Positions 28,518-36,912 of a stretch of DNA of 64,000 bases are shown here, piece after piece (the first letter of the stretch is position 1; each line of letters starts with the position of its first letter). The DNA is taken from assembly GCF_037031285.1 (NCBI RefSeq), contig NZ_JAYEZO010000002.1, forward strand, positions 682,001-746,000. Direction: 5' to 3'. The notes below the pieces were generated by a model. It had not been told where the DNA came from, did not search any database, and was given only the letters and a program-made list of their open reading frames with translations. This DNA is from Halobellus sp. LT62 (GTDB lineage: Archaea > Halobacteriota > Halobacteria > Halobacteriales > Haloferacaceae). The translations under genes were made by a program, and so were the position numbers.

Positions 28518-28679
28518 TTATGCTTTTGCGGTGCTGATTCCGTTGATCTCGATGAAGCCGTAGCCGCACTCGTTGCAGCGCCACTTCGTCTTCGTGCCGA
28601 GGTGGATCGTCATCGACGCTGTCTTCCAGAAGCCGTCGTGTCCGCACTCGGGGCACTCGTCGTCGCGTTCGAGGCTCAT
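28518..28679 (-). CDS. Small zinc-finger protein (two CxxC motifs)
   Basis: A 53-residue protein, MSLERDDECPECGHDGFWK..., with two zinc knuckles CPECGHDG (residues 9-16) and CNECGYGF (residues 35-42), 26 residues apart. This is the CPxCG-related zinc-finger type that is common and mostly uncharacterised in haloarchaea. The coding ATG is 28679; the much longer open frame that continues upstream (to 29525) is the shadow of the divergent SDR gene. It converges with gcvPB across 15 nt. Confidence 0.75.
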   Translation of the reverse strand: MSLERDDECPECGHDGFWKTASMTIHLGTKTKWRCNECGYGFIEINGISTAKA

Positions 28680-28859
28680 ACGCGAGCACTTCGCGTGGAG
28701 CGTGTTGAAGATACTGATTTGGGAGACCGACAGCCTTTGATATATCTTATACCGCGATATCAATACTATCTGCATTGCGACGAGAGCGAATAGGATCGTG
28801 AATCGGCTGCGCTTTCCGGTCGCCGCTACACTTTTGTTGAATAATTGCGATTTTTCTAT

Positions 28860-29621
28860 ATGAGCTCGTTTACCGATGGCGTCGCGATCGTCACGGGCGG
28901 CGGATCTGGAATCGGCGAGACGACGGCGATAGAATTCGCCGAGCGCGGGGCCAGCGTCGTCGTCGCCGATGTCGACGTCGAGGGCGGCGAGGCGACCGTC
29001 GAGACGATCGAGGAGGCCGGCGGTGACGCCCGGTTCGTCGAGACCGACGTCACCGATCCCGACGCGGCGAGAGGGATGGTCGACGTCGCGGTCGACGAAT
29101 TCGGTGGGCTCGATTACGCGTTCAACAACGCCGGTGTCGGCGGCGCACAGACGCCCATCACCGACTACGACCCTGAGGATTGGCAGGCCGTCATCGACGT
29201 GAATTTGCTCGGCGTGTTCAACTGCCTGAAACCCGAAATCGAACAGATGCAGGAACAGGAAAGCGGTGCGATCGTCAACAACTCCTCGATACTGGGGCAC
29301 GTCGGCTTCGAGTCCGCATCGGGCTACGTCGCGGCGAAGCACGGTATCTTGGGGTTGACGAAGACCGCCGCCTTGGAGAACGGTGAGACCGGGGTCCGTA
29401 TCAACGCCGTCTGTCCGGGATTCATCGAGACGCCGCTGTTGGAGGAAGGCGGAATCACGTCCGATCCGGAGCTGCGGAAACAGATCGAGAGCCGCCACGC
29501 GATGAACCGACTCGGCACGCCACAAGAGATCGCCGACGCGGTTTGTTGGCTCTGCTCTGCGGAGGCGTCGTTCGTCACCGGCGAGGCGCTCGGCGTCGAG
29601 GGCGGCTATCTGAGTCAGTGA
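28860..29621 (+). CDS. Short-chain dehydrogenase/reductase
   Basis: A 253-residue classical SDR. Cofactor motif TGGGSGIGETTA near residue 14, NNAG in YAFNNAGVGGAQ near residue 87, catalytic Ser in NNSSILGHVG and the Y-x-x-x-K pair in GYVAAKHGILGL near residue 155. Asp after the first beta-strand (VVVADVDVEGGE) favours NAD over NADP. It resembles the FabG/glucose-1-dehydrogenase-like group; the substrate is unknown. ATG 28860 (MSSFTDG) follows a very AT-rich stretch (ATTGCGATTTTTCTAT) that may hold the promoter. Confidence 0.88.
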   Translation: MSSFTDGVAIVTGGGSGIGETTAIEFAERGASVVVADVDVEGGEATVETIEEAGGDARFVETDVTDPDAARGMVDVAVDEFGGLDYAFNNAGVGGAQTPITDYDPEDWQAVIDVNLLGVFNCLKPEIEQMQEQESGAIVNNSSILGHVGFESASGYVAAKHGILGLTKTAALENGETGVRINAVCPGFIETPLLEEGGITSDPELRKQIESRHAMNRLGTPQEIADAVCWLCSAEASFVTGEALGVEGGYLSQ

Positions 29622-29690
29622 TCGTCCGCGTTTCTCGTCTTCGCGATTCCACGCGTCGGCGCAGCCTACTCTGTGTTCACCGTTGGCCGT

Positions 29691-30125
29691 TCAGTGTTCC
29701 CCGTTGGCCGCTTCTCTGAGTTCGATCGCCCGCTCCGTGGCGATTTCGAGGTCGGGGACCGGCGTCGGCTTGTTGTCGTCGTCGATCGCGACGTAGATGA
29801 AATGCGACTCCGTCGTGAGTTCGGTCTCGCCGGAGAGCGGGTCTTCGCTGAAGACCCGGAGGTAGACGCTCACGCTCGTCGTGCCCGCGTCGTAGACGTA
29901 GGACTTGATCAACGCCGCGTTGCCGCGGGGGATGGGCCGGTGAAAGTCGACGCTCTCCATATTCGCCGTGACGACCGTCTCGCCCGCAAAGCGCATCGCG
30001 GACATCGCGCCGACCTCGTCCATCCACTTGACGACGTTGCCGCCGTGGGCAGTGTCGTTGTTGTTAGTGTCGTTGGGCTGGACGAGCACGCGGTTCTCGA
30101 TGTACGTCTCTTCGAGCGAAATCAT
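29691..30125 (-). CDS. Hotdog-fold acyl-CoA thioesterase
   Basis: A 144-residue thioesterase of the YciA/BFIT-like acyl-CoA hydrolase group. The active-site segment DTNNNDTAHGGNVVKWMDEVGAMSAMRFAGETVVTA contains the conserved N-x-x-x-T-A/H-GG pattern and the acidic residue of the hotdog helix; VDFHRPIPRGNAALIKSYVYDAG is the next signature. It releases free fatty acid and CoA. ATG 30125 (MISLEETYIENR) is the family start; 31 upstream codons are leader. Confidence 0.87.
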   Translation of the reverse strand: MISLEETYIENRVLVQPNDTNNNDTAHGGNVVKWMDEVGAMSAMRFAGETVVTANMESVDFHRPIPRGNAALIKSYVYDAGTTSVSVYLRVFSEDPLSGETELTTESHFIYVAIDDDNKPTPVPDLEIATERAIELREAANGEH

Positions 30126-30257
30126 TACCTGACGTTCCGCGAGGCCCGTAATTGATCTGTCGTCTCGAAATGGCCGCCGCTGCCGACTGCCGACTGCTGA
30201 CTGGATGCCGATCGTCACGCCGGGACGCTTACGGTTCTCGACCGCCCTTGTTCACTC

Positions 30258-30788
30258 GTGGACGAAGACGGACTCGTCATCGGACTCACCGCGGTACTCG
30301 CCGGGACGACGGTGCTGTTCGTCGTCCTCGGATTCGCGTACCAGCCGCTGCTGTTGCTGTTCGCGACGATATTCGGGGCGGCGACGTACTCCCTGTGGTA
30401 CCACGCGAGCGGACGGCTCGGCGAGCGGGTGGAGCGGACGGCCGCGAGCACCCGACGCGGTCGTCGACAGCGCGCCAACGCGGCGGGGCGCGGTCCGCGG
30501 GAGTTCCAAGGCTTCGGTCCCGGGCGACGTGCGTCGGCCGAGGGTCGGCGTCGACAGCGAGGCCGGACGGCCGGCGGCCAAGGACGCGCCGACCGATCGC
30601 GACGAGAACCGAACGAACCGACGCTCGCGGAGGCGTACCGGACGCTCGGCGTGGACGCCGACGCCGACGACGCGGCGGTGAAAGCGGCCTACCGCGAACG
30701 AGTGAAGACGACGCACCCCGACACTGACGATGGCGACGAAGAGCAGTTCAAGCGCGTGAACCGCGCGTACGAACGGATCCGAGAGTGA
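30258..30788 (+). CDS. Membrane-anchored J-domain protein
   Basis: A 176-residue protein starting at GTG 30258. Residues 7-45 form two membrane segments (LVIGLTAVLAGTTVLFVVLG, LLLLFATIFGAATYSLWYH). A basic, Arg/Gly-rich disordered linker of about 70 residues follows, then a C-terminal J domain (LAEAYRTLGVDADADDAAVKAAYRERVKTTHPDTDD). The HPD motif that stimulates DnaK ATPase is intact. The basic linker is unusual among these acidic proteomes and could bind RNA or lipids. It probably recruits Hsp70 to the membrane. Confidence 0.85.
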   Translation: MDEDGLVIGLTAVLAGTTVLFVVLGFAYQPLLLLFATIFGAATYSLWYHASGRLGERVERTAASTRRGRRQRANAAGRGPREFQGFGPGRRASAEGRRRQRGRTAGGQGRADRSRREPNEPTLAEAYRTLGVDADADDAAVKAAYRERVKTTHPDTDDGDEEQFKRVNRAYERIRE

Positions 30789-30915
30789 CATCCTCCCGGA
30801 TCTGAACACGATGCCTCCGCGACCCGAACCGTCGCCGCGGCGTCTCTACGAGTACTGTGACACGGTTACACACACCACGAAAAGGGTTTTAGCGGGTCGT
30901 TCCCTACCCGCGGCT

Positions 30916-32535
30916 ATGAGCGCTGATCGGGCCGTTCTGGAATCGGCCCTCGAGCGCGGCGAGGAGGAGGGCGGCAACGTCGAGTTCAAAGAGCGGCTCT
31001 CGCGAGAGCTCCACCTCGCCGACGGCCGCTTGGAGAGTCTGGCGGCGCAACTGCGCCACCGCGTGCTCTCCGGCGACGGAACGGCGACCTACGTCGTCGG
31101 CGTCACCGACGACGGCGGGATCGCCGGCATCGAGCCCGACGAGTTCTCCGAGTCGATGGACGTCCTCTCAATTCTCGCAGAGGAGGCTGGCGCACACATC
31201 GAAGACGCCGAGACGTGGGGCGTCGGCGACGGCGGCGACCGCGGACTCGTCGGCGTGGCGACCGTCCAAGAGGGTGCGATGCTCGACGTCGACGAGGACC
31301 ACATCGTCGTCGGGACCGCCGGTCACGTCGATCACGGGAAATCGACGCTCGTCGGCTCGCTCGTCACCGGCACCGCCGACGACGGGCAGGGCCAGACGCG
31401 CGGTTTCCTCGACGTCCAGCCCCACGAGGTCGAACGCGGGCTCTCAGCGGACCTCTCCTACGCGGTCTACGGATTCACCGAGGAGGGACCGGTCCACATG
31501 GACAACCCGCACCGCAAATCCGACCGCGCGCGCGTCGTCGAGGAGTCCGAGCGGCTGGTCTCGTTCGTCGACACGGTCGGTCACGAGCCGTGGCTGCGGA
31601 CGACGATCCGCGGGCTCGTGGGGCAGCGCCTCGATTACGGCCTGCTCGTCGTCGCCGCCGACGACGGGCCGACGAAGACGACGCGAGAGCACCTCGGCAT
31701 CCTGCTCGCGATGGAGTTGCCGACGCTCGTCGCGATCACGAAGGCCGACGCGGTCGAGGCGGATCGGCTCGCCGCCGTCGAGCGCGAGGTCGAGCGGCTG
31801 CTCCGGGACGTCGGGCGGACGCCGCTGCGGGTCGATCGCCACGGCGTCGACGCCGCCGTCGAGGAGATAAGCGATTCCGTCGTCCCGGTGCTCACGACTA
31901 GCGCGGTCACGATGGACGGCCTCGGCGACCTCGATTCGATGTTCGAACGGCTTCCGAAGACGACGCGAGAGTCCGGCGCGGACTTCCGGATGTACATCGA
32001 TCGGAGCTACTCGGTGACGGGCGTCGGCGCGGTCGCCTCCGGCACCGTCAACGCCGGAAGCGTCGAGGCGGGCGACGAACTCCTGTTGGGGCCGATGCCC
32101 GACGGGGACTTCCGCGAGGTCGAGGTCCGCTCGATCGAGATGCACCACCACCGGGTCGATCGGGCGAAGGCGGGGCGGATCGTCGGCATCGCGCTGAAGG
32201 GCGTCAGCGAGGCGGAGATCGAGCGCGGGATGGCGCTGCTCTCTCCGGCGGCCGACCCCGACGCGGTCCGCTCCTTCGAGGCGGAAGTAATGGTGTTGAA
32301 TCACCCGACGCGGATCCGCGAGGGGTACGAGCCCGTCGTCCACCTCGAAACGGTGAGCGAGGCGGTCGTGTTCAAGCCCGAGGGCGGTCAGTTGCTCCCC
32401 GGTGACACCGGGACTGCGGAGGTCGAGTTCAAGTTCCGGCCGTACTTCGTCGAGGAGGGCCAGCGGTTCGTCTTCCGCGAGGGGCAGTCGAAGGGTGTCG
32501 GCACCGTCGTCGACGTCGGCGACGAGATACACTGA
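30916..32535 (+). CDS. GTPBP1-like translational GTPase
   Basis: A 539-residue GTPase of the archaeal COG5258 (GTPBP1/2-like) group, related to EF-1A and SelB. An N-terminal domain of about 110 residues (LESALERGEEEGGNVEFKERLS) precedes the G domain: G1 GTAGHVDHGKST, G3 DTVGHEPW and G4 TKAD. Domains II and III follow, with SVTGVGAVASGTVNAGSVEAG and FKFRPYFVEEGQRFVFREG. All GTP motifs are intact. Mammalian homologues aid mRNA turnover and ribosome rescue; the archaeal role is unknown. ATG 30916 is chosen because the 35 codons before it are not conserved-looking. Confidence 0.88.
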   Translation: MSADRAVLESALERGEEEGGNVEFKERLSRELHLADGRLESLAAQLRHRVLSGDGTATYVVGVTDDGGIAGIEPDEFSESMDVLSILAEEAGAHIEDAETWGVGDGGDRGLVGVATVQEGAMLDVDEDHIVVGTAGHVDHGKSTLVGSLVTGTADDGQGQTRGFLDVQPHEVERGLSADLSYAVYGFTEEGPVHMDNPHRKSDRARVVEESERLVSFVDTVGHEPWLRTTIRGLVGQRLDYGLLVVAADDGPTKTTREHLGILLAMELPTLVAITKADAVEADRLAAVEREVERLLRDVGRTPLRVDRHGVDAAVEEISDSVVPVLTTSAVTMDGLGDLDSMFERLPKTTRESGADFRMYIDRSYSVTGVGAVASGTVNAGSVEAGDELLLGPMPDGDFREVEVRSIEMHHHRVDRAKAGRIVGIALKGVSEAEIERGMALLSPAADPDAVRSFEAEVMVLNHPTRIREGYEPVVHLETVSEAVVFKPEGGQLLPGDTGTAEVEFKFRPYFVEEGQRFVFREGQSKGVGTVVDVGDEIH

Positions 32536-32585
32536 TTGGAACGACGCCGCGACGTTGAAGTCCGCTCGGGTCCGACGGTCCGGTA

Positions 32586-33878
32586 ATGGTATCTACGGCC
32601 GCGTTCGCGCTCGTCGCTCTTTTGGGGGGCGTACAGCTTCTCGAGACGGTCCTCGACCGGCTGAACCTCCGGTACGGCGCTCGCGCCGTCCGCGAGGCCG
32701 ACGAGTGGGTCCGCTCTGCGCTCGACGTCGACGACCCCGAGGAGATGCTGGCGTATCAGCGCTCGAAAACGGTTCTCTCCAACCTACAGTCGTGGCTCGG
32801 CGTCCTCGTCGTGCTGGCGGTCGTGGTGTCCGGTCTCTACGGCGACATCGCGACTGCGCTGTCCGAGACCGGACTGCCGAGCGTCGCACAGGGCGTCTTG
32901 CTCCTCGCCGCTGCCGTGGTGGCAGGCCGACTGTTCTCCGTTCCCTTCGACCTCTACGAGACGTTCGTCATCGAGGAGCGCTTCGGGTTCAACAACCAGA
33001 CGCCGCTCCTGTGGCTGCGGGACCTCCTCGTCGGAACGGTCGTCGCGCTCGTCATCGGCGGTGTCGTCGCCGGCGCTGTGCTCCTCGCCGTCGAGTCGCT
33101 TCCCGCGCTCTGGCCGGTCGTCGGCTGGGCGCTCGTGGTCGGCTTCTCGCTCCTGATGATGGTCGTCTACCCGCGCGTCATCGCGCCGCTTTTCAACGAC
33201 TTCGAGCCGATCGAATCCGGCGAGCTCAGGGAGGCCGTCGACGACGTCTTCGAGCGCGCGGGCTTCACCTGCGAGCAGGTATATGAGATGGACGCCAGCC
33301 GTCGATCCTCGCACTCGAACGCGTACTTCGTCGGCTTTGGAAAAACGAAGCGCGTCGTCCTCTTCGACACGCTCGTCGAGCAGATGGATCGGGAGGCGAT
33401 TCAGGCCGTGTTAGCCCACGAACTCGCCCACTGGAAGCGAAACCACATCTGGAAGCAACTGGCCGCTTCGGCCGTCCAGATGGCGGTCGTCTTCGCGTTC
33501 CTCTGGTGGGTGACGACCTCTCAGTGGGTGTACGCGGCGTTCGGCCTGCCCGCGGAGACGTACGCCGCGCTGGGGCTCGGACTGCTGTACGCCGGGCCGC
33601 TGCTCTCGCTTTCCGCGCCGCTGACGAACCAACTGTCACTCGCGCACGAGCGCGAGGCGGACGACTTCGCCGCGGGGACGATGGGCGAGATCGCGTCGAT
33701 GACGCGCGCCTTAGAGACACTCGCCGGCGAGAATCTCTCGAATCCGTTCCCGCATCCGGCGTACGCCGCGTTCCATATGACGCACCCGCCGATCCCCGAG
33801 CGCATTCGTCGGCTGCGAGAGCAACACGATGGCGATGGTGCAGATCCCGATGTCGATGTGCCGCCGTCGGCGACGTAG
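32586..33878 (+). CDS. M48-family membrane metalloprotease (Ste24-like)
   Basis: A 430-residue membrane protease with the Ste24/CAAX-protease order of helices. The zinc motif HELAH is in AVLAHELAHWKRNHIWKQ near residue 280, and the third ligand Glu is in HEREADDFAAGTMGE near residue 355. SNAYFVGFGKTKRVVLFDTL is the conserved segment before the active site. Several helices lie on either side of the HExxH. It should degrade or process membrane proteins. The last 12 residues (DVDVPPSAT) are disordered. Confidence 0.9.
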   Translation: MVSTAAFALVALLGGVQLLETVLDRLNLRYGARAVREADEWVRSALDVDDPEEMLAYQRSKTVLSNLQSWLGVLVVLAVVVSGLYGDIATALSETGLPSVAQGVLLLAAAVVAGRLFSVPFDLYETFVIEERFGFNNQTPLLWLRDLLVGTVVALVIGGVVAGAVLLAVESLPALWPVVGWALVVGFSLLMMVVYPRVIAPLFNDFEPIESGELREAVDDVFERAGFTCEQVYEMDASRRSSHSNAYFVGFGKTKRVVLFDTLVEQMDREAIQAVLAHELAHWKRNHIWKQLAASAVQMAVVFAFLWWVTTSQWVYAAFGLPAETYAALGLGLLYAGPLLSLSAPLTNQLSLAHEREADDFAAGTMGEIASMTRALETLAGENLSNPFPHPAYAAFHMTHPPIPERIRRLREQHDGDGADPDVDVPPSAT

Positions 33879-33903
33879 CGAATGTCTCTCGCCGATCGCC
33901 CCG

Positions 33904-34401
33904 CTATTCGACCCGCACGTAGCCGCCGTCACGCTCGTCGGCGAGGTCAAGCAGAATCGCCCACCCGAGGATGCGCTCGACGCGCTCGCGCCAGATATCC
34001 CGCCAGTCGCCGGCGGCGCGGTGGGTCTCCCAGACGGGGACGCGTTCCTCGAATTCCTCGAACACCTCGTCGACGGTGCGGGGTTCGTCGCTCGCGAGGC
34101 TGTCGAGCACTTCGCGCGCGCCGTAGACGCGGTCTCGAAACGCCTTTCTGATCCCCTTCGGCGTCGGCTCCGTCGACTCCCGAACGAAGCCCGAGGGGGT
34201 TTCTTCGGCGAGTTCGAGCGCGCGAAGGAAGGTGAGCCACGTTCGCGCGACGTCGCGACTGGGGAAGTCGAGCCGGTGCATCAGACGCGCGCAGCAGTCG
34301 TCTTCCGTGCCGGGAACGAGCGGGACTGCGCGCTGGGCGTCGGCGACGAACTCGAGCGAGTCCGGCGGTTCGGGGAGGAGTTTGAAGCGCATCGTGCTCA
34401 T
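33904..34401 (-). CDS. Conserved haloarchaeal protein downstream of mch
   Basis: A 165-residue soluble protein (MSTMRFKLLPEPPDSLEFVADAQRAVPLVPG) that I do not recognise as a named family. It is rich in alpha-helix with two Cys side by side in EDDCCARLMHRL. Its start lies six bases after the mch stop codon, so it is almost certainly cotranscribed with mch and may have a role in the same pathway. No nucleotide or metal motif is evident. An alternative start is ATG 34404. Confidence 0.68.
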   Translation of the reverse strand: MSTMRFKLLPEPPDSLEFVADAQRAVPLVPGTEDDCCARLMHRLDFPSRDVARTWLTFLRALELAEETPSGFVRESTEPTPKGIRKAFRDRVYGAREVLDSLASDEPRTVDEVFEEFEERVPVWETHRAAGDWRDIWRERVERILGWAILLDLADERDGGYVRVE

Positions 34402-34407
34402 CACCCG

Positions 34408-35352
34408 CTACGATCGGTAGCCGAAGGAGTCCGCCAGCAGTTCCTCGCTTTTCTCGCCGAGGACGTACGTCGGGCCGTCGACGACGTCGACAGTCACCTT
34501 CGCGGGCGCGAAGATCGTCTCGGGGACCTCATAGAAGTCCCAATCGGCGTCGTCGAAGATCTGCTCGAACGGCGTGCCGTACTCCTCACGGGCGCTCGAC
34601 GGCACCTGATCGAACTCCTCGAAGTCCTCGGCGACGGTGAGATGCACTTCGCCGCCGTAGGCGACGGCGTCGTTCGTGCGGGCCATCGCGACGCTCTCGT
34701 CGTAGCTGACCGGCGCGATCGGCGCGGAGCCGAACGCCGACTGGACGTTGCGGACGTCGTAGCCGAGCTCGAAGAGTCGGAAACACGCGAGTTCGGCCGC
34801 ACGGGCCGCTCCCGTGACGCTCCCGACGGTCGAGCCCGTCGCGTACGCGGGGAGGAAGACGGCGCTGGGTTCGACGCCGGCCTGTTCGGCGACGTGCTCG
34901 GCGATCTGATCGCCCGGGAGGTCGATGCTCTCGACGGAGAGGACCGTGAGGTCGAACTCGTCGAAGTACTCCATCGCGTGGAACTCGTCCTCCTCGGCGA
35001 CGAGCGCGCGGGCGGGACCGGAGCCGAGGCCGTCGAACGGCGGCTCGGCGAAGGTGAGCTCCCAGCCCGCCTTCTGCGAGCCCAGTAGCGAGAGCGCGGG
35101 GTGATCGGTCTGCAGTTCGACGTATGGGGTGGGCGCGCCCGCGACGTCGTCCATCCGGGTTTGGACGGTCGAGAGGCCCGCCGTCTGGATCTCCGCGAGC
35201 AGCATTCCGGCCTCGACGCCACCTGGCGAGTCGACGCCGAAGTCGAGGACGGTCGCCCCCGACTCCAGTTCGTGTGGTACGACGCGGAGCTCCTCCGCGA
35301 AGTCGATGGCCTCGTCGACGAGTTCGATGGCCATCCGGTTGATCGAATCCAT
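34408..35352 (-). CDS. mch: Methenyltetrahydromethanopterin cyclohydrolase
   Basis: A 314-residue enzyme that hydrates 5,10-methenyl-tetrahydromethanopterin to the formyl form and back. The family blocks are SGATVLDFGVDSPGGVEAGMLLAEI, VELQTDHPALSLLGSQKAGWEL, SGPARALVAEEDEFH, ATGSTVGSVTGAARAAELACFRL and SAFGSAPIAPV. Haloarchaea lack methanogenesis, and this gene is part of their C1-carrier metabolism, which also receives the methylene group made by the glycine cleavage operon at 24-28 kb. The full length matches the family. Confidence 0.93.
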   Translation of the reverse strand: MDSINRMAIELVDEAIDFAEELRVVPHELESGATVLDFGVDSPGGVEAGMLLAEIQTAGLSTVQTRMDDVAGAPTPYVELQTDHPALSLLGSQKAGWELTFAEPPFDGLGSGPARALVAEEDEFHAMEYFDEFDLTVLSVESIDLPGDQIAEHVAEQAGVEPSAVFLPAYATGSTVGSVTGAARAAELACFRLFELGYDVRNVQSAFGSAPIAPVSYDESVAMARTNDAVAYGGEVHLTVAEDFEEFDQVPSSAREEYGTPFEQIFDDADWDFYEVPETIFAPAKVTVDVVDGPTYVLGEKSEELLADSFGYRS

Positions 35353-35429
35353 ACGCGGTGGTTGGGCGTGATGAGGTAAAGACGTTGGTTGTGTGTCGGT
35401 GAGATTGCGCCGTCGGATCTACAAAGGGC

Positions 35430-35480
35430 CAAGGCGAATGCCCGGGGCTTGACCCCGAGGTCGGGTGACTCCGACTACAA
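35430..35480. repeat. GC-rich palindrome related to the element at 55.5 kb
   Basis: The sequence AAGGCGAATGCC followed by CGGGG-cttga-CCCCGAGG (hairpin 35443-35457) repeats the outer arms of the structured element at 55525-55603, where AAGGCGAGTGCCTCGGGG and CTTGACCCCGAGG are separated by an insert of about 58 bp. Here the arms are joined. The rest of the gap (35481-35667) contains no convincing gene. This looks like the end or remnant of a palindrome-rich mobile element. Confidence 0.5.
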
Positions 35481-35667
35481 CCTCAGCTTACCGCATCGAA
35501 TCGGTCTGGTACCCGTCGAAACCCACATTTCTCGGGGGATACGACCCCGTCTCCGCTCGCTGCGTTGTGACGTAACGTCGGCTTACGCGATCGTGAGCGG
35601 GACCGGGGGTGTCCTCCACGGGTGAACTGCGTCCATTACAAATACGCTCTCGGTGGTGTCGTATCCT

Positions 35668-35907
35668 ATGGCACGCACGATGCCACACACAGCACAGGAA
35701 TGGGTCGCGTGGTTGAGTCCCGGGATGATGATCCTCGTCGGTGCGATCCTGTTTTTCATCCCCGCGCCGCCGACCTCGCTGGTCGGAATCGCACTGATCA
35801 TCGTCGGAGGAGTCCTCTGGCTCGTCGACTACTTCGGCGGCGACGAACCCGACGAGCGCGAGACGATGGGAGGCGGGATGGAAGGCGAAGACATCGAAGC
35901 CGAGTAG
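35668..35907 (+). CDS. Small two-helix membrane protein
   Basis: A 79-residue protein (MARTMPHTAQEWVAWLSPG). Residues 17-32 (LSPGMMILVGAILFFIP) and 38-55 (LVGIALIIVGGVLWLVDYF) are membrane helices, followed by an acidic tail of 20 residues. The family is not recognised, but this architecture is common in haloarchaea. ATG 35668 or 35680 may be the start; a GTG at 35653 is also in frame. Confidence 0.65.
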   Translation: MARTMPHTAQEWVAWLSPGMMILVGAILFFIPAPPTSLVGIALIIVGGVLWLVDYFGGDEPDERETMGGGMEGEDIEAE

Positions 35908-35940
35908 GCGGAGCCGCGCGGTCGGTCAGCCCGCAGTCAC

Positions 35941-36501
35941 TCATTCCTCGGAATTCGCGAGGTTGTCGAGGAGGCGGTCGCCGAACAGGAGCACGAAGAG
36001 CGCGCCGACGAGGTCGAACACGAGGTCGAGGATGGTGTCCCGCTTGCTGTAGACGACGAGGATCGGTTCGACGCCGAGGCGCTTTGCGACCGCGTGGATC
36101 GCGTACTCGACCGCCTCCCAGAGGAGGCCGCAGCCGAGGACGACGCCGAGGACCCGCGGGCGGGGATCTCGCCCGCGACGCTCGGACGCCGCGAAGGTGA
36201 TCCCGCCGAGAACGCTCGCGGAGAGCGCGTGCGTGAGGTGATCCCACCACGGCACGTCGTCGTACGGGCCGAGCATCCCCACCGCGTGGGCGATCATCGC
36301 GGTATCCACGTACGCGCGCTGCCACGGCCTGCACTCGACGTCGCCGACGCGCTCGGCGACCGCGGGGAGGTACGTCCCGGCGAGCGCGAGGAGCGCGTTC
36401 GCGACCGCGCCGGGGTTTCGATCGCGGACGCCGACGAGGAACACCGCGAGGAGGACCTCCCTGCTCCGGCGATCGATGTCTCCGTTTGTGGGTGGCCACA
36501 C
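35941..36501 (-). CDS. DUF2238/YjdF-like membrane protein
   Basis: A 186-residue membrane protein with about five helices. The segment GPYDDVPWWDHLTHALSASVLGGITFA and the following CGLLWEAVEYAIHAV and KRDTILDLVFDLVGALFVLLFGDRL match DUF2238 (YjdF-like) proteins: a conserved W-D-x-L-T-H, then W-E-x-x-E-Y, then D-T-x-x-D-L. The function of the family is unknown. The gene is convergent with 35668-35907. Confidence 0.75.
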   Translation of the reverse strand: MWPPTNGDIDRRSREVLLAVFLVGVRDRNPGAVANALLALAGTYLPAVAERVGDVECRPWQRAYVDTAMIAHAVGMLGPYDDVPWWDHLTHALSASVLGGITFAASERRGRDPRPRVLGVVLGCGLLWEAVEYAIHAVAKRLGVEPILVVYSKRDTILDLVFDLVGALFVLLFGDRLLDNLANSEE

Positions 36502-36567
36502 GGGTTTGTCACTGGCTCCTACGGGACGGAGGATCGCGGCCGGAAAAATAGGTTGCGTTCGTTCGGT

Positions 36568-36584
36568 GGTACTGTTTAGTTAGG
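36568..36584 (+). mobile_element. Lone insertion-sequence end
   Basis: GGTACTGTTTAGTTAGG matches the terminal inverted repeats of the 216-bp element at 14898-15113 at 16 of 17 positions. No partner end is found nearby, so this is a remnant left by deletion or by a one-ended event. It abuts the truncated PIN gene at 36585. Confidence 0.6.
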
Positions 36585-36691
36585 GGGAAAATAGACGAGA
36601 GTACGACATCGACCACGTCTTCACGTTCGACCACGCCGACTTCCACACGCTCGGGTTCACCGTCGTCCCCACCGACGTCGAGATCGCGTGA
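36585..36691 (+). pseudogene. 3' fragment of a PIN-domain (VapC-type) toxin gene
   Basis: The frame reads ENRREYDIDHVFTFDHADFHTLGFTVVPTDVEIA and stops at TGA 36689. The D-x-V-F-T-F-D...F-x-x-L-G-F-T-V-V-P pattern is the C-terminus of haloarchaeal PIN proteins, including the last acidic active-site position. The upstream coding part is missing; the frame ends exactly at the lone IS end, so the gene was beheaded by an insertion or IS-linked deletion. No product is expected. Confidence 0.7.
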
Positions 36692-36912
36692 CTCGCCACG
36701 AACGGATCAACGCTACTGTCGGCCTGTGGGTCGAGTTCGTTGACGAGCGCGGACGCAAGCGGCCGGTCCTTCACGGCGGGAGCGAGACCGTCGATTTTTC
36801 CAGTAGTATCTCTCGGGATTCTGTGGACGATCGAAACCCCGCGTCGGCGTGGCGACGAATATTGGCTAGACAAAATTTATATCCTATTGCACATATTCAG
36901 ATAGTGTCTGAT

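Noticed and set aside
28679-29525. Long minus-strand open frame over the SDR gene
   Set aside because: It is an antisense shadow of the clear SDR gene; only its last 53 codons (28518-28679) look like a real zinc-finger gene.
35488-35688. Minus-strand 66-residue ORF next to the palindrome at 35.4 kb
   Set aside because: No recognisable TnpB or other domain and it overlaps the start of the small membrane protein gene; coding is not convincing.
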